DNA from: Citrobacter braakii | GTDB taxonomy: Bacteria; Pseudomonadota; Gammaproteobacteria; Enterobacterales; Enterobacteriaceae | Assembly: GCF_002075345.1 (NCBI RefSeq) | Contig: NZ_NAEW01000002.1 | Span: 434,001-498,000, forward strand | DNA: 64,000 nt | Direction: 5' to 3' | Shown: in pieces, positions 9,602 to 19,039 of the stretch | How the letters are laid out: each line of letters opens with the position of its first letter | Numbering within the stretch: position 1 is the first letter of the stretch | The notes under the pieces: model-generated | Told to the model about the DNA's origin: nothing | What the model saw: the letters and a program-made list of their open reading frames with translations, nothing else | The model's database searches: none | Position numbers and translations under genes: made by a program

Positions 9602-10983
9602 AAACGACCTATCGTATTCTCATCGTTGATGATGAAGAAAATGTTCGCCGTATGCTTGCCACCGCATTTTCCCTGCAAGGGCATGAGACACATTGCGCCA
9701 GCGACGGGAAAGCCGCGCTGAGCCTGTTTAGCGAAACGCAGCCAGACGTGGTGCTGATGGACATTCGCATGCCGGAGATGGACGGTATCGACGCGCTGAA
9801 AGTTATGCGCACGCAGCAACCACGGATCCCCGTCATTCTGATGACCGCTTACGCTGAAGTAGAAACCGCAGTAGAAGCTTTACGTAGCGGCGCATTCGAC
9901 TACGTGATTAAGCCCTTTGATCTCGACGAGCTAAGCATGGTGATTCAACGCGCATTGCAACTGCAGGAGATGAAACAGGAAATCCGCAATCTGCATAAAG
10001 CGTTGACCACCAGCTGGCAGTGGGGACACATTCTGACCACCAGCCCGCGTATGATGGATATCTGTAAAGACACGGCGAAAATCGCCCTCTCCCAGGCAAA
10101 CGTGTTGATTAGCGGTGAAAGCGGCACAGGAAAAGAGCTGATCGCCCGCGCCATTCACTACAACAGCAAACGCGCCAATGGCCCCTTTATCAAAATTAAC
10201 TGCGCGGCTCTGCCGGAGTCGTTGTTAGAAAGCGAGCTATTTGGTCACGAAAAAGGCGCGTTTACCGGGGCACAGACATTACGCCAGGGATTGTTCGAAC
10301 GCGCTCATCAGGGAACTTTATTGCTTGATGAAATTGGCGAGATGCCGCTGGTGCTGCAGGCCAAACTACTGCGCATTTTGCAGGAGAGGGAGTTTGAACG
10401 CATCGGCGGGCACCAGACCATTCGCGTTGACATTCGAATCGTCGCCGCCACCAACCGCTGTCTGCAAACGATGGTGAAGGAAGGAACGTTTCGCGAAGAC
10501 CTGTTTTACCGGCTCAACGTTATCCATCTGACTTTGCCGCCATTACGCGAGCGTCGTGAAGATATTGCCTTATTAGCAAACCACTTTTTACAAAAATTCA
10601 GCTCTGAAAATCAGCGGGATATTATCGAAATCGACCCGACGGCGATGTCGATCCTCACCGCCTGGCCCTGGCCCGGTAACATTCGCGAACTGTCAAACGT
10701 CATCGAACGTGCAGTCGTTATGAATACCGGTGCGGTGATCTTTGCCGACGATCTCCCCGACCCGTTGCGCAACCCGGTGAGCGCCACAACAGAAACAAAA
10801 CCGACTTACTCCGGGGAACGCAATCTGAAAGAAGAGATTAAACGTGAGGAAAAACGAATTATCCTCGAAGTCCTCGACAATCAGGACGGCAATCGCACCC
10901 GCACGGCGCTGATTCTGGGAATTAGCCGTCGCGCTTTAATGTATAAATTACAAGAGTACGGCATCGACCCATCGGGTTCCTGA
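9598..10983 (+). CDS. atoC: Sigma-54-dependent response regulator AtoC
   Basis: NtrC-type activator (461 aa) of atoDAEB. The receiver domain has Asp11-Asp12 and phospho-acceptor Asp55 (VLMDIRMPEMDG). The AAA+ domain has Walker A GESGTGKE (173-180), the sigma-54 contact GAFTGA (220-225) and Walker B LLLDEIGE (241-248). The C-terminal Fis-type helix-turn-helix ends NRTRTALILGISRRALMYKL. E. coli AtoC is also reported to be phosphorylated on His73; here residue 73 is Gln (RTQQPR). It is translationally coupled to atoS by ATGA. The cognate operator and sigma-54 promoter lie just downstream. Confidence 0.96.
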   Translation: MKTTYRILIVDDEENVRRMLATAFSLQGHETHCASDGKAALSLFSETQPDVVLMDIRMPEMDGIDALKVMRTQQPRIPVILMTAYAEVETAVEALRSGAFDYVIKPFDLDELSMVIQRALQLQEMKQEIRNLHKALTTSWQWGHILTTSPRMMDICKDTAKIALSQANVLISGESGTGKELIARAIHYNSKRANGPFIKINCAALPESLLESELFGHEKGAFTGAQTLRQGLFERAHQGTLLLDEIGEMPLVLQAKLLRILQEREFERIGGHQTIRVDIRIVAATNRCLQTMVKEGTFREDLFYRLNVIHLTLPPLRERREDIALLANHFLQKFSSENQRDIIEIDPTAMSILTAWPWPGNIRELSNVIERAVVMNTGAVIFADDLPDPLRNPVSATTETKPTYSGERNLKEEIKREEKRIILEVLDNQDGNRTRTALILGISRRALMYKLQEYGIDPSGS

Positions 10984-10996
10984 TACGCAAGTTTGC

Positions 10997-11033
10997 TATG
11001 CAGAATTTTGCACACTGCGCAAAATTCTGCATA
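10997..11033. promoter_or_regulatory. AtoC operator (perfect 15-bp inverted repeat)
   Basis: TATGCAGAATTTTGC and its exact complement GCAAAATTCTGCATA are separated by 7 bases. E. coli has an AtoC-binding palindrome of nearly the same sequence centred about 127 bp before the atoD transcription start. Here the centre is about 130 bp before the predicted start, the usual enhancer position for a sigma-54 activator. Confidence 0.88.
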
Positions 11034-11120
11034 ACCCCTCGTGGTCTCCTTTCACCAAGACCATAAAAATAAACCAATAAATTCAATCAACTAAACATTA
11101 ATACGTTTCTTTAGTCATTC

Positions 11121-11135
11121 TGGCACCTTGCTTGC
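11121..11135 (+). promoter_or_regulatory. Sigma-54 promoter of atoDAEB
   Basis: TGGCACC-TTGC-TTGC has the invariant GG and GC exactly 10 bases apart and fits the -24/-12 consensus. Transcription should start near 11147, giving a short leader to atoD at 11183. Confidence 0.9.
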
Positions 11136-11182
11136 AATTCCCTGAGCGTACCCAAAATGGAGTATGCAAAAAGGGAAACATA

Positions 11183-11842
11183 ATGAAAACAAAACTGATT
11201 ACCTTACAAGACGCTGCGGGCTTCTTTCGTGACGGCATGACCATCATGGTCGGTGGTTTTATGGGCGTTGGCACACCACCTCGTCTGGTTGAAGCCCTGC
11301 TGGAATCCGGCGTCAGAGATCTGACACTGATTGCTAACGATACCGCCTTTGTCGATACCGGTATCGGCCCCCTGATCGTCAATGGGCGGGTGAGCAAAGT
11401 GATTGCCTCGCACATTGGTACAAACCCGGAAACCGGTCGTCGCATGATTGCCGGCGAGATGGATGTACAGCTGGTTCCGCAAGGTACCCTGATCGAGCAG
11501 ATTCGCTGCGGCGGCGCGGGTCTTGGCGGCTTTCTGACCCCCACTGGCGTTGGCACCATCGTGGAAGAAGGCAAGCAAACCATGACGCTTGAGGGTAAAA
11601 CCTGGCTGCTTGAACGCCCATTACGCGCCGATTTAGCGCTTATTCGCGCCCACCGCTCTGACATGCTTGGCAACCTCACCTACCAGCTCAGCGCCCGTAA
11701 CTTTAACCCTCTGATTGCCCTCGCCGCTGATATCACGCTGGTCGAACCGGACGAAATGGTTGAAACAGGGGAGCTGCAGCCTGACCAGATTGTGACCCCC
11801 GGCGCCGTTATCGACCATATCGTCATTCCACAGGAGAGCTAA
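11183..11842 (+). CDS. atoD: Acetate CoA-transferase, alpha subunit
   Basis: AtoD (219 aa) with AtoA forms the CoA-transferase that activates acetoacetate and other short-chain acids using acetyl-CoA as CoA donor. It belongs to CoA-transferase family I subunit [17 protein letters not shown] near the N-terminus, then [19 protein letters not shown] 11183 ([10 protein letters not shown]) is chosen because it matches E. coli and has AAGGGA just upstream; the longer frame from 11132 begins at the promoter itself. First gene of the operon; atoA starts after 2 bases. Confidence 0.95.
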   Translation: MKTKLITLQDAAGFFRDGMTIMVGGFMGVGTPPRLVEALLESGVRDLTLIANDTAFVDTGIGPLIVNGRVSKVIASHIGTNPETGRRMIAGEMDVQLVPQGTLIEQIRCGGAGLGGFLTPTGVGTIVEEGKQTMTLEGKTWLLERPLRADLALIRAHRSDMLGNLTYQLSARNFNPLIALAADITLVEPDEMVETGELQPDQIVTPGAVIDHIVIPQES

Positions 11843-11844
11843 TC

Positions 11845-12495
11845 ATGGATGCTAAACAACGTATTGCGCGCCGGGTGGCGCAAGAACTTCGCGATGGCGA
11901 TATCGTCAACTTAGGTATCGGCCTGCCAACGATGGTAGCTAACTACTTACCTGCTGATATTCACATTACGCTGCAATCTGAGAACGGTTTTCTGGGACTG
12001 GGCCCAGTCACCACCGCCCATCCTGACCTGGTGAACGCGGGCGGCCAACCGTGCGGTATTTTGCCGGGCGCGGCGATGTTTGATAGCGCCATGTCGTTCG
12101 CGTTGATTCGCGGTGGTCATGTTGATGCCTGTGTGCTTGGCGGGTTGCAGGTCGATGAGCAGGCAAACCTCGCCAACTGGGTGGTTCCCGGCAAGATGGT
12201 GCCCGGCATGGGTGGCGCAATGGATCTGGTGACCGGTGCGCGTAAAGTCATTATCGCCATGGAGCATTGCGCAAAAGACGGCTCCGCAAAAATCCTGCGT
12301 CAATGCACCATGCCGCTCACTGCACAGCATGCTGTGCATATGCTGGTCACCGAGCTGGCTGTATTCCGCTTTATAGATGGCAAGATGTGGCTGACTGAAA
12401 TCATCGAAGGATGCGACATCGCCACGCTATGTGAAAAAACCGAAGCACAGTTTGAAATTGCCGACGATCTGCGCATCCTGCGAGGTGACGCATGA
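11845..12495 (+). CDS. atoA: Acetate CoA-transferase, beta subunit
   Basis: AtoA (216 aa), the catalytic subunit of the AtoDA acetoacetyl-CoA transferase. SENGFLGLGP contains the glutamate expected to carry the covalent CoA thioester in family I enzymes, and the N-terminus has the LGIGLPTMVANYL turn. AGGAG lies 11 bases before the ATG. Its end overlaps atoE by 4 bases (ATGA), indicating coupled translation. Confidence 0.95.
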   Translation: MDAKQRIARRVAQELRDGDIVNLGIGLPTMVANYLPADIHITLQSENGFLGLGPVTTAHPDLVNAGGQPCGILPGAAMFDSAMSFALIRGGHVDACVLGGLQVDEQANLANWVVPGKMVPGMGGAMDLVTGARKVIIAMEHCAKDGSAKILRQCTMPLTAQHAVHMLVTELAVFRFIDGKMWLTEIIEGCDIATLCEKTEAQFEIADDLRILRGDA

Positions 12496-13814
12496 TTGGC
12501 CGCATCGCTCGCTTTATGACACGGGTAGTCAGCCGCTGGCTGCCCGACCCACTGATTTTCGCCATGTTATTAACGTTGCTGACCTTTGGCATCGCGCTGT
12601 GGTTAACGCCGCAGACCCCCATCAGCATGGTGAAATTCTGGGGTGACGGTTTCTGGAACCTGCTGGCGTTTGGTATGCAGATGGCGCTGATCATCGTAAC
12701 CGGCCATGCGTTAGCCAGTTCCGGGCCGGTGAAAAGCCTGCTGCGTACGGCGGCATCCGCCGCCAAAACCCCCGCTCAGGGCGTCATGCTGGTGACTTTT
12801 TTTGGTTCAGTTGCCTGCGTTATTAACTGGGGATTTGGTCTGGTGGTCGGGGCGATGTTCGCCCGCGAAGTTGCTCGTCGGGTACCGGGTTCCGATTATC
12901 CGTTACTGATTGCCTGCGCCTACATCGGGTTCCTGACCTGGGGCGGCGGCTTCTCCGGCTCAATGCCTTTGCTGGCGGCAACGCCTGGCAACCCGGTCGA
13001 GCACGTAGCGGGCCTCATTCCTGTCGCGGATACCCTGTTCACCGGCTTCAATATTTTCATCACGCTCGGCCTGATTGTGGTGATGCCGTTTATCACCCGG
13101 ATGATGACGCCAAAACCTTCAGATGTGGTGAGCATCGATCCAAAACTTTTATTGGAAGAAGCTGATTTTCAAAAGAAACTGCCGCCGGATGCGCCGCCAT
13201 CTGAAAAACTGGAAGAGAGCCGCATTCTGGCGCTGATCATCGGTGCATTAGGGATTGCCTATCTGGGTATCTACTTTGCCGAGAAAGGTTTCAACATCAC
13301 CATCAACACCGTCAACCTGATGTTTATGATTGCCGGTCTGCTGCTGCACAAAACGCCGATGGCCTATATGCGTGCCGTTAGTGCTGCCGCACGGAGTACC
13401 GCCGGGATTCTGGTGCAATTCCCCTTCTATGCCGGCATTCAGTTGATGATGGAGCACTCCGGCCTCGGTGGGCTCATTACTGAATTTTTCATCAACGTTG
13501 CCAACAAAGATACCTTCCCACTGATGACTTTCTTCAGTTCAGCCCTGATTAACTTTGCCGTGCCATCCGGCGGTGGCCATTGGGTTATTCAGGGACCGTT
13601 CGTCATGCCTGCCGCTCAGGCGCTGGGTGCCGATCTTGGCAAATCAGTCATGGCCATCGCCTACGGTGAGCAGTGGATGAACATGGCACAACCGTTCTGG
13701 GCGCTACCCGCGCTGGCCATCGCCGGTCTCGGAGTACGCGACATTATGGGGTACTGCATCACCGCCCTGCTCTTCTCCGGCGTCATTTTTGTTATTGGAT
13801 TGACCTTGTTCTGA
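12492..13814 (+). CDS. atoE: Short-chain fatty acid transporter AtoE
   Basis: Polytopic inner-membrane permease (440 aa) of the AtoE/ScfA family, which brings in acetoacetate and short-chain fatty acids. About ten hydrophobic segments are evident. Family-typical stretches include the VINWGFGLVVGAMFA block, GGGFSGSMPLLAATPGN and the near C-terminal FAVPSGGGHWVIQGP. It overlaps atoA by 4 bases; atoB follows after 30 bases. Confidence 0.94.
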   Translation: MIGRIARFMTRVVSRWLPDPLIFAMLLTLLTFGIALWLTPQTPISMVKFWGDGFWNLLAFGMQMALIIVTGHALASSGPVKSLLRTAASAAKTPAQGVMLVTFFGSVACVINWGFGLVVGAMFAREVARRVPGSDYPLLIACAYIGFLTWGGGFSGSMPLLAATPGNPVEHVAGLIPVADTLFTGFNIFITLGLIVVMPFITRMMTPKPSDVVSIDPKLLLEEADFQKKLPPDAPPSEKLEESRILALIIGALGIAYLGIYFAEKGFNITINTVNLMFMIAGLLLHKTPMAYMRAVSAAARSTAGILVQFPFYAGIQLMMEHSGLGGLITEFFINVANKDTFPLMTFFSSALINFAVPSGGGHWVIQGPFVMPAAQALGADLGKSVMAIAYGEQWMNMAQPFWALPALAIAGLGVRDIMGYCITALLFSGVIFVIGLTLF

Positions 13815-13844
13815 CGGCAACAACTTAATAAAAGGAACTGAAAA

Positions 13845-15029
13845 ATGAAAAACTGTGTCATCGTCAGCGCGGCACGTACCGCAATCGGCAGTTTTAACGG
13901 CGCACTGGCAACTACGGGTGCCGTCGAGCTTGGCTCAACCGTCATTAGAGCCGCTCTTGAACGCGCGCACCTTGACCCACAGCGCGTGGACGAGGTGATT
14001 ATGGGCAACGTGCTGCAGTCAGGACTCGGGCAAAACCCAGCGCGTCAGGCATTATTAAAAAGTGGCCTGTCCGACACCGTTTGCGGCTTTACCGTCAACA
14101 AAGTGTGCGGCTCTGGCCTGAAAAGCGTGGCGCTTGCCGCCCTCGCTATCAAGGCCGGACAAGCCCAGGCGATCGTCGCGGGTGGGATGGAAAACATGAG
14201 CCTGGCCCCCTACCTGTTAGACGCAAAAGCCCGCTGGGGCTATCGCCTCGGTGACGGGCAATTGTCCGACGTGATTCTGCGCGATGGCCTGATCTGCGCC
14301 GAGCATGGTTACCACATGGGGATCACTGCAGAAAATGTTGCCAAAGAGTATGGCATCAGCCGCGAAATGCAGGATGAACTGGCTCTGCAGTCACAGCGTA
14401 AAGCCGTTGCCGCAATCGAGTCTGGCGCATTTGAGGCTGAAATCGTGCCCGTCAGCGTGTCATCACGGAAGAAAACCATCATCTTTGAGCGTGACGAATT
14501 CCCCAAAGCTGACTCGACGGCAGAAGGCCTCGCCGCATTGCGTCCAGCCTTCGATAAAGCAGGAACCGTCACCGCAGGTAACGCCTCGGGGATCAACGAC
14601 GGTGCAGCGGCATTAGTGGTAATGGAAGAGTCCGCAGCACTGGAGGCTGGGCTGAAGCCATTGGCGCGGATCAAAGCCTGGGCCAGTGGCGGCGTAGCAC
14701 CGGCTATGATGGGGATGGGGCCGGTTCCCGCCACGCTGAAGGCACTGCAACTGAGCGGCTTACAGCTTTCTGATATCGATCTGATCGAAGCCAACGAGGC
14801 ATTTGCTGCTCAGTTTCTTGCCGTCGGTAAAACGCTGGGATTTGATCCGCAAAAGGTTAACGTCAACGGTGGGGCAATTGCGCTGGGACACCCTATTGGC
14901 GCCAGCGGCGCGCGAATACTGGTGACGCTGCTGCATGCGCTACAGGCACGGGATCAAACGCTTGGACTGGCCACGCTGTGCATCGGCGGCGGTCAGGGCA
15001 TTGCGATGATAGTGGAGCGAATGAATTAA
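13845..15029 (+). CDS. atoB: Acetyl-CoA acetyltransferase (thiolase) AtoB
   Basis: Biosynthetic/degradative thiolase (394 aa) that cleaves acetoacetyl-CoA with CoA into two acetyl-CoA, the last step of the ato pathway. The nucleophilic Cys is in [10 protein letters not shown] (near residue 88), the catalytic His in [17 protein letters not shown] and the second Cys in LCIGGGQG near the C-terminus. Preceded by AAAGGAAC. The last gene of the operon; it ends next to a strong bidirectional terminator shared with gyrA. Confidence 0.96.
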   Translation: MKNCVIVSAARTAIGSFNGALATTGAVELGSTVIRAALERAHLDPQRVDEVIMGNVLQSGLGQNPARQALLKSGLSDTVCGFTVNKVCGSGLKSVALAALAIKAGQAQAIVAGGMENMSLAPYLLDAKARWGYRLGDGQLSDVILRDGLICAEHGYHMGITAENVAKEYGISREMQDELALQSQRKAVAAIESGAFEAEIVPVSVSSRKKTIIFERDEFPKADSTAEGLAALRPAFDKAGTVTAGNASGINDGAAALVVMEESAALEAGLKPLARIKAWASGGVAPAMMGMGPVPATLKALQLSGLQLSDIDLIEANEAFAAQFLAVGKTLGFDPQKVNVNGGAIALGHPIGASGARILVTLLHALQARDQTLGLATLCIGGGQGIAMIVERMN

Positions 15030-15030
15030 A

Positions 15031-15060
15031 AAAAAGGGCCGGATATTTCCGGCCCTTTTT
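15031..15060. terminator. Bidirectional terminator between atoB and gyrA
   Basis: A 13-bp perfect stem (AAAAAGGGCCGGA / TCCGGCCCTTTTT) with loop TATT. It has T-runs on both strands and lies between the convergent atoB and gyrA stops. Confidence 0.93.
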
Positions 15061-15072
15061 ATCACGTCTTAA

Positions 15073-17709
15073 TTACTCTTCAGCGTCGTCCGCTGCATCG
15101 TCATCGCTTTCCGCTTCAGGCGCGATATCCTCGTCCCCTTCAGCAGCGCTACCGTCGATGGAGTCGAGCTCTTCATCATCAACCGGTTCAGCAACGCGTT
15201 GCAGACCCACAACGTTTTCATCTTCCGCAGTACGGATGAGGATAACGCCCTGGGTGTTACGCCCTACCACGCTGATTTCCGACACGCGAGTACGTACCAG
15301 CGTACCTGCATCGGTGATCATCATGATCTGGTCGGTATCTTCAACCTGCACTGCGCCGACAACGGAACCGTTGCGCTCGGTGACTTTGATGGAGATAACG
15401 CCCTGGGTCGCACGAGACTTGGTCGGATACTCTTCCGCCGCCGTACGCTTACCGTAGCCGTTCTGGGTAACGGTCAGGATAGCACCTTCACCACGCGGAA
15501 CGATCAGCGATACCACGCTGTCGCTTTCCGCCAGTTTGATACCGCGTACGCCGGTCGCGGTACGTCCCATCGGACGAACAGCCCCTTCTTTGAAGCGCAC
15601 CACTTTACCGGCAGCAGAGAACAGCATAACTTCGTCACTACCAGACGTCAGGTCAACGCCAATCAGCTCATCGCCTTCGTTCAGGTTAACCGCAATGATA
15701 CCGGCTGAACGCGGACGGCTGAACTCGGTCAGCGCTGTTTTCTTCACGGTACCGCTGGCGGTTGCCATGAAGACGTTGACGCCTTCTTCGTACTCACGTA
15801 CTGGCAGAATTGCGGTGATACGTTCGTTAGCTTCCAGTGGCAGCAGGTTGACGATAGGACGTCCACGCGCACCACGGCTTGCTTCCGGCAACTGATAAAC
15901 CTTCATCCAGTACAAACGACCGCGGCTGGAGAAGCAGAGGATCGTGTCATGGGTGTTAGCCACCAGCAGGCGGTCGATAAAGTCTTCTTCTTTAATTCGT
16001 GCTGCAGATTTGCCTTTACCGCCACGACGCTGCGCTTCGTAATCGGTTAACGGCTGATATTTCACGTAGCCCTGATGAGACAAGGTCACGACAACATCTT
16101 CCTGGCTAATCAGATCTTCGATGTTGATGTCAGCGCTGTTCGCGGTGATTTCGGTCCGACGTGCGTCGCCGAACTGTTCACGAATCAGCTCCATCTCTTC
16201 ACGGATGACTTCCATCAGACGATCGGCGCTGCCCAAAATGTGCAGCAGTTCAGCGATCTGCTCCAGCAGCTCTTTATATTCGTCGAGCAGTTTTTCGTGC
16301 TCAAGGCCGGTCAGTTTCTGCAAACGCAGATCCAGAATGGCCTGGGCCTGCTGTTCAGTCAGGTAGTACTGACCGTCACGCACGCCAAATTCCGGTTCCA
16401 GCCATTCAGGACGTGCGGCATCATCGCCGGCACGTTCCAGCATGGCAGAAACGTTACCCAGCTCCCACGAACGCGCGACCAGCGCTGCTTTCGCTTCTGC
16501 CGGGGTCGGCGCACGGCGGATCAGTTCGATGATCGGATCGATGTTCGCCAGCGCAATCGCCAGTGCTTCAAGGATGTGCGCACGGTCGCGGGCTTTACGC
16601 AGTTCAAAGATAGTACGGCGGGTTACGACTTCACGGCGGTGACGTACAAACGCAGCAATAATATCTTTCAGGTTCATGATTTTCGGCTGTCCATGGTGCA
16701 ACGCAACCATGTTGATACCGAAAGAAACCTGCAGTTGGGTCTGGGAGTAGAGGTTGTTCAGAACCACTTCCCCGACTGCGTCGCGTTTCACTTCAATCAC
16801 GATGCGCATACCGTCTTTGTCAGACTCGTCACGCAGCGCGCTGATACCTTCAACGCGTTTGTCTTTTACCAGCTCGGCGATTTTCTCGATCAGGCGCGCT
16901 TTGTTCACCTGATACGGAATTTCATGGACGATGATGGTTTCACGGCCAGTTTTGGCATCCGCTTCGACTTCCGCGCGTGCGCGGATGTACACTTTGCCAC
17001 GGCCGGTACGGTAGGCTTCTTCAATACCACGACGACCGTTGATGATCGCGGCGGTCGGGAAGTCCGGACCCGGAATATGTTCCATCAGCCCTTCAATGCT
17101 GATGTCTTCATCGTCAATGTATGCCAGGCAGCCGTTGATCACTTCCGTCAGGTTGTGCGGCGGAATGTTGGTTGCCATACCTACCGCGATACCGGACGAG
17201 CCGTTCACCAGCAGGTTAGGAATTTTGGTTGGCATGACGTCAGGAATTTGTTCGGTGCCGTCGTAGTTATCGACGAAATCCACCGTTTCTTTTTCCAGGT
17301 CAGCCATCAGCTCATGGGCGATTTTCGACATACGGATTTCCGTATAACGCATCGCCGCTGCGGAGTCGCCATCGACAGAACCAAAGTTACCCTGACCATC
17401 TACCAGCATGTAACGCAAGGAGAATGGCTGCGCCATACGAACAATGGTGTCGTAAACGGCGGTATCACCATGAGGGTGGTATTTACCGATTACGTCACCA
17501 ACGACACGGGCAGATTTTTTATAGGCTTTATTCCAGTCGTTGCCCAATACGTTCATGGCGTAAAGTACGCGACGGTGAACCGGCTTCAGGCCATCTCGGA
17601 CGTCCGGCAGCGCACGGCCAACAATGACCGACATCGCATAATCCAGATAGGAGCTCTTCAGCTCTTCCTCAATGTTGACCGGTGTAATTTCTCTCGCAAG
17701 GTCGCTCAT
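15073..17709 (-). CDS. gyrA: DNA gyrase subunit A
   Basis: GyrA (878 aa) makes the double-strand break and rejoins DNA in the A2B2 gyrase, introducing negative supercoils. The winged-helix breakage domain has the catalytic Tyr in the RYTEIRM motif near residue 122. The C-terminal wrapping domain carries the GyrA-box QRRGGKG, and the tail is strongly acidic ([20 protein letters not shown]). In the quinolone-resistance region the sequence is [10 protein letters not shown]: residue 83 is Thr, where E. coli has Ser, and residue 87 is Asp (wild type). Thr83 is, to my knowledge, the native state in Citrobacter freundii. No resistance substitution is seen at 83 (Ile/Leu) or 87. Confidence 0.98.
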   Translation of the reverse strand: MSDLAREITPVNIEEELKSSYLDYAMSVIVGRALPDVRDGLKPVHRRVLYAMNVLGNDWNKAYKKSARVVGDVIGKYHPHGDTAVYDTIVRMAQPFSLRYMLVDGQGNFGSVDGDSAAAMRYTEIRMSKIAHELMADLEKETVDFVDNYDGTEQIPDVMPTKIPNLLVNGSSGIAVGMATNIPPHNLTEVINGCLAYIDDEDISIEGLMEHIPGPDFPTAAIINGRRGIEEAYRTGRGKVYIRARAEVEADAKTGRETIIVHEIPYQVNKARLIEKIAELVKDKRVEGISALRDESDKDGMRIVIEVKRDAVGEVVLNNLYSQTQLQVSFGINMVALHHGQPKIMNLKDIIAAFVRHRREVVTRRTIFELRKARDRAHILEALAIALANIDPIIELIRRAPTPAEAKAALVARSWELGNVSAMLERAGDDAARPEWLEPEFGVRDGQYYLTEQQAQAILDLRLQKLTGLEHEKLLDEYKELLEQIAELLHILGSADRLMEVIREEMELIREQFGDARRTEITANSADINIEDLISQEDVVVTLSHQGYVKYQPLTDYEAQRRGGKGKSAARIKEEDFIDRLLVANTHDTILCFSSRGRLYWMKVYQLPEASRGARGRPIVNLLPLEANERITAILPVREYEEGVNVFMATASGTVKKTALTEFSRPRSAGIIAVNLNEGDELIGVDLTSGSDEVMLFSAAGKVVRFKEGAVRPMGRTATGVRGIKLAESDSVVSLIVPRGEGAILTVTQNGYGKRTAAEEYPTKSRATQGVISIKVTERNGSVVGAVQVEDTDQIMMITDAGTLVRTRVSEISVVGRNTQGVILIRTAEDENVVGLQRVAEPVDDEELDSIDGSAAEGDEDIAPEAESDDDAADDAEE

Positions 17710-17753
17710 CTAACCGCTATCCCTCTACTGTATCCCGGATTCAAAGGTCGCAA

Positions 17754-17782
17754 ATTATAACACATCCGTGCAGATTCAGGTA
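17754..17782 (-). promoter_or_regulatory. gyrA promoter
   Basis: On the minus strand TATAAT (17754-17759) is a perfect -10, with TACCTG 17 bases upstream (17777-17782) as a weak -35. Start would be near 17747, about 40 bases before the ATG. E. coli gyrA transcription rises when DNA is relaxed and depends on the -10 region; the same is likely here. Confidence 0.65.
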
Positions 17783-17827
17783 AATGGATTCCCCCTGACA
17801 GAGGCTTTATTCATCCCGTCAGGCTGA

Positions 17828-17849
17828 TATACTCATTTGCATCGCAAAT
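17828..17849. promoter_or_regulatory. ubiG promoter -10 with adjacent palindrome
   Basis: TATACT (17828-17833) resembles a -10. It is followed by ATTTGC-atc-GCAAAT (17835-17849), a perfect dyad at the expected transcription start, 19 bases before the ubiG ATG. This could be an operator or a hairpin at the very 5' end of the mRNA. The regulator is unknown to me. Confidence 0.4.
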
Positions 17850-17867
17850 TTAGGAGTAGAAGCCCCA

Positions 17868-18596
17868 ATGAATGCCGAAAAACCTCCGGTAACTCACAAC
17901 GTTGATCAGGAAGAAATTGCCAAGTTTGAAGCAGTCGCGTCACGCTGGTGGGATCTTGAGGGTGAATTTAAGCCACTGCACCGTATTAACCCATTGCGCC
18001 TGGGCTATATCACGGAGCGCTCAGGCGGCCTGTTTGGTAAAAAGGTACTCGACGTCGGCTGCGGCGGCGGCATTCTGGCGGAAAGCATGGCGCGCGAGGG
18101 CGCAACCGTCACCGGGCTGGACATGGGCTTTGAACCGTTACAGGTAGCAAAACTGCATGCGCTGGAGAGTGGCATCCAGGTGGAATACGTTCAAGAAACG
18201 GTTGAAGAACATGCGGAAAAACATGCGCATCAGTATGACGTTGTGACCTGCATGGAAATGCTGGAGCACGTACCGGACCCGCAATCGGTGGTCAGGGCCT
18301 GCGCCAAACTGGTCAAACCGGGCGGCGAAGTGTTTTTCTCCACGCTTAATCGCAACGGCAAATCCTGGCTAATGGCGGTGGTCGGCGCGGAATATATTTT
18401 GCGTATGGTGCCGAAAGGCACGCATGATGTGAAAAAATTCATTAAGCCGGCTGAACTGTTAGAGTGGGTTGACCAGACCGTGCTGAAAGAGCGTCATATG
18501 ACCGGCCTGCACTACAACCCGATCACCAACAGTTTTAAACTCGGCCCCGGCGTTGATGTGAACTATATGGTACACACTACCGCGCAAGCAGATTAA
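17868..18596 (+). CDS. ubiG: Ubiquinone biosynthesis O-methyltransferase UbiG
   Basis: SAM-dependent methyltransferase (242 aa) that performs both O-methylations of ubiquinone synthesis (on the polyprenyl catechol and on demethyl-ubiquinone). Motif [15 protein letters not shown] and the following acidic GLDMG bind SAM; the [16 protein letters not shown]-terminus is family-specific. Divergent from gyrA. AGGAG lies 14 bases before the ATG, a rather long spacing. Confidence 0.97.
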   Translation: MNAEKPPVTHNVDQEEIAKFEAVASRWWDLEGEFKPLHRINPLRLGYITERSGGLFGKKVLDVGCGGGILAESMAREGATVTGLDMGFEPLQVAKLHALESGIQVEYVQETVEEHAEKHAHQYDVVTCMEMLEHVPDPQSVVRACAKLVKPGGEVFFSTLNRNGKSWLMAVVGAEYILRMVPKGTHDVKKFIKPAELLEWVDQTVLKERHMTGLHYNPITNSFKLGPGVDVNYMVHTTAQAD

Positions 18597-18606
18597 CCTC
18601 CTCCAC

Positions 18607-18690
18607 CCGGCCGGATAAGGCGTACAACGCCGCAATCCGGCACCGTGCCCGATAGTGCGCAGCTTTCGGGCCTGCGCATCGCCTACCAAT
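18607..18690. repeat. REP/BIME downstream of ubiG
   Basis: GCCGGATAAGGCGT...AATCCGGC (18610-18641) is a classic REP palindrome. A second stem, GTGCGCAG/CTGCGCAT (18655-18679), follows. No T-run is present. Confidence 0.8.
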
Positions 18691-18882
18691 CCTGAGTAGG
18701 ATCGTCAGGGCAATTTTTGCGCCAGGTCATAAGAACTTACCTTGCCTTAGATGAAGAAATCAGCACTCGATCAAATTTTCTATTTTTTTTCTCAATTATT
18801 GACATCCTCGCCAGGCCTTATAAGACGCGCACTTAGCGATTATTACCCTTTTGCAACCTCAATTTAACCTCAAAATCAACTC

Positions 18883-18910
18883 TTGTACTGAAAAGAATCC
18901 CTACTAGAAT
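18883..18910 (+). promoter_or_regulatory. nrdA promoter
   Basis: TTGTAC (18883-18888), 16 bases, then TAGAAT (18905-18910). The start would be near 18917, giving a leader of about 120 bases, close to the leader reported for E. coli nrdA. The rest of the 443-base ubiG-nrdA spacer is AT-rich (18770-18800 especially) and has no gene. Confidence 0.55.
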
Positions 18911-18911
18911 A

Positions 18912-18959
18912 CTCACCATATAGCGTCTACTTTATCAAACAACCCCTACATATAGTATT
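18912..18959. promoter_or_regulatory. Tandem NrdR boxes
   Basis: Two ATATAG cores (18918-18923 and 18950-18955) are exactly 32 bases apart, about three helical turns. They sit within 16-base sites resembling ACAnTATATnGTGT. Paired NrdR boxes with this spacing overlap ribonucleotide reductase promoters throughout enterobacteria; here they cover the predicted start. Confidence 0.75.
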
Positions 18960-18997
18960 TATCCACAGACTTAGTCACAACATGACTTTGTGGATAA
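18959..18997. promoter_or_regulatory. Inverted pair of DnaA boxes upstream of nrdA
   Basis: TTATCCACA (18959-18967) and its reverse complement TGTGGATAA (18989-18997) are both perfect consensus DnaA boxes facing each other. DnaA modulates nrdAB in E. coli, linking dNTP supply to replication initiation. Confidence 0.85.
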
Positions 18998-19039
18998 TAT
19001 GGGGGATATTTTTTCTTTCACGGACAGGTAAAAAACCAC

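Noticed and set aside
16075-17760. A 561-codon open frame antisense to gyrA
   Set aside because: It lies opposite a fully conserved gene, has no matching family or Shine-Dalgarno that I can see, and its composition (many Phe, Arg, Gln) is what the complement of a biased coding frame gives.
18799-18824. TTGACA...TATAAG as the nrdA promoter
   Set aside because: The spacing is only 14 bases. The TTGTAC-16-TAGAAT pair at 18883-18910 fits better with the NrdR boxes and leader length.
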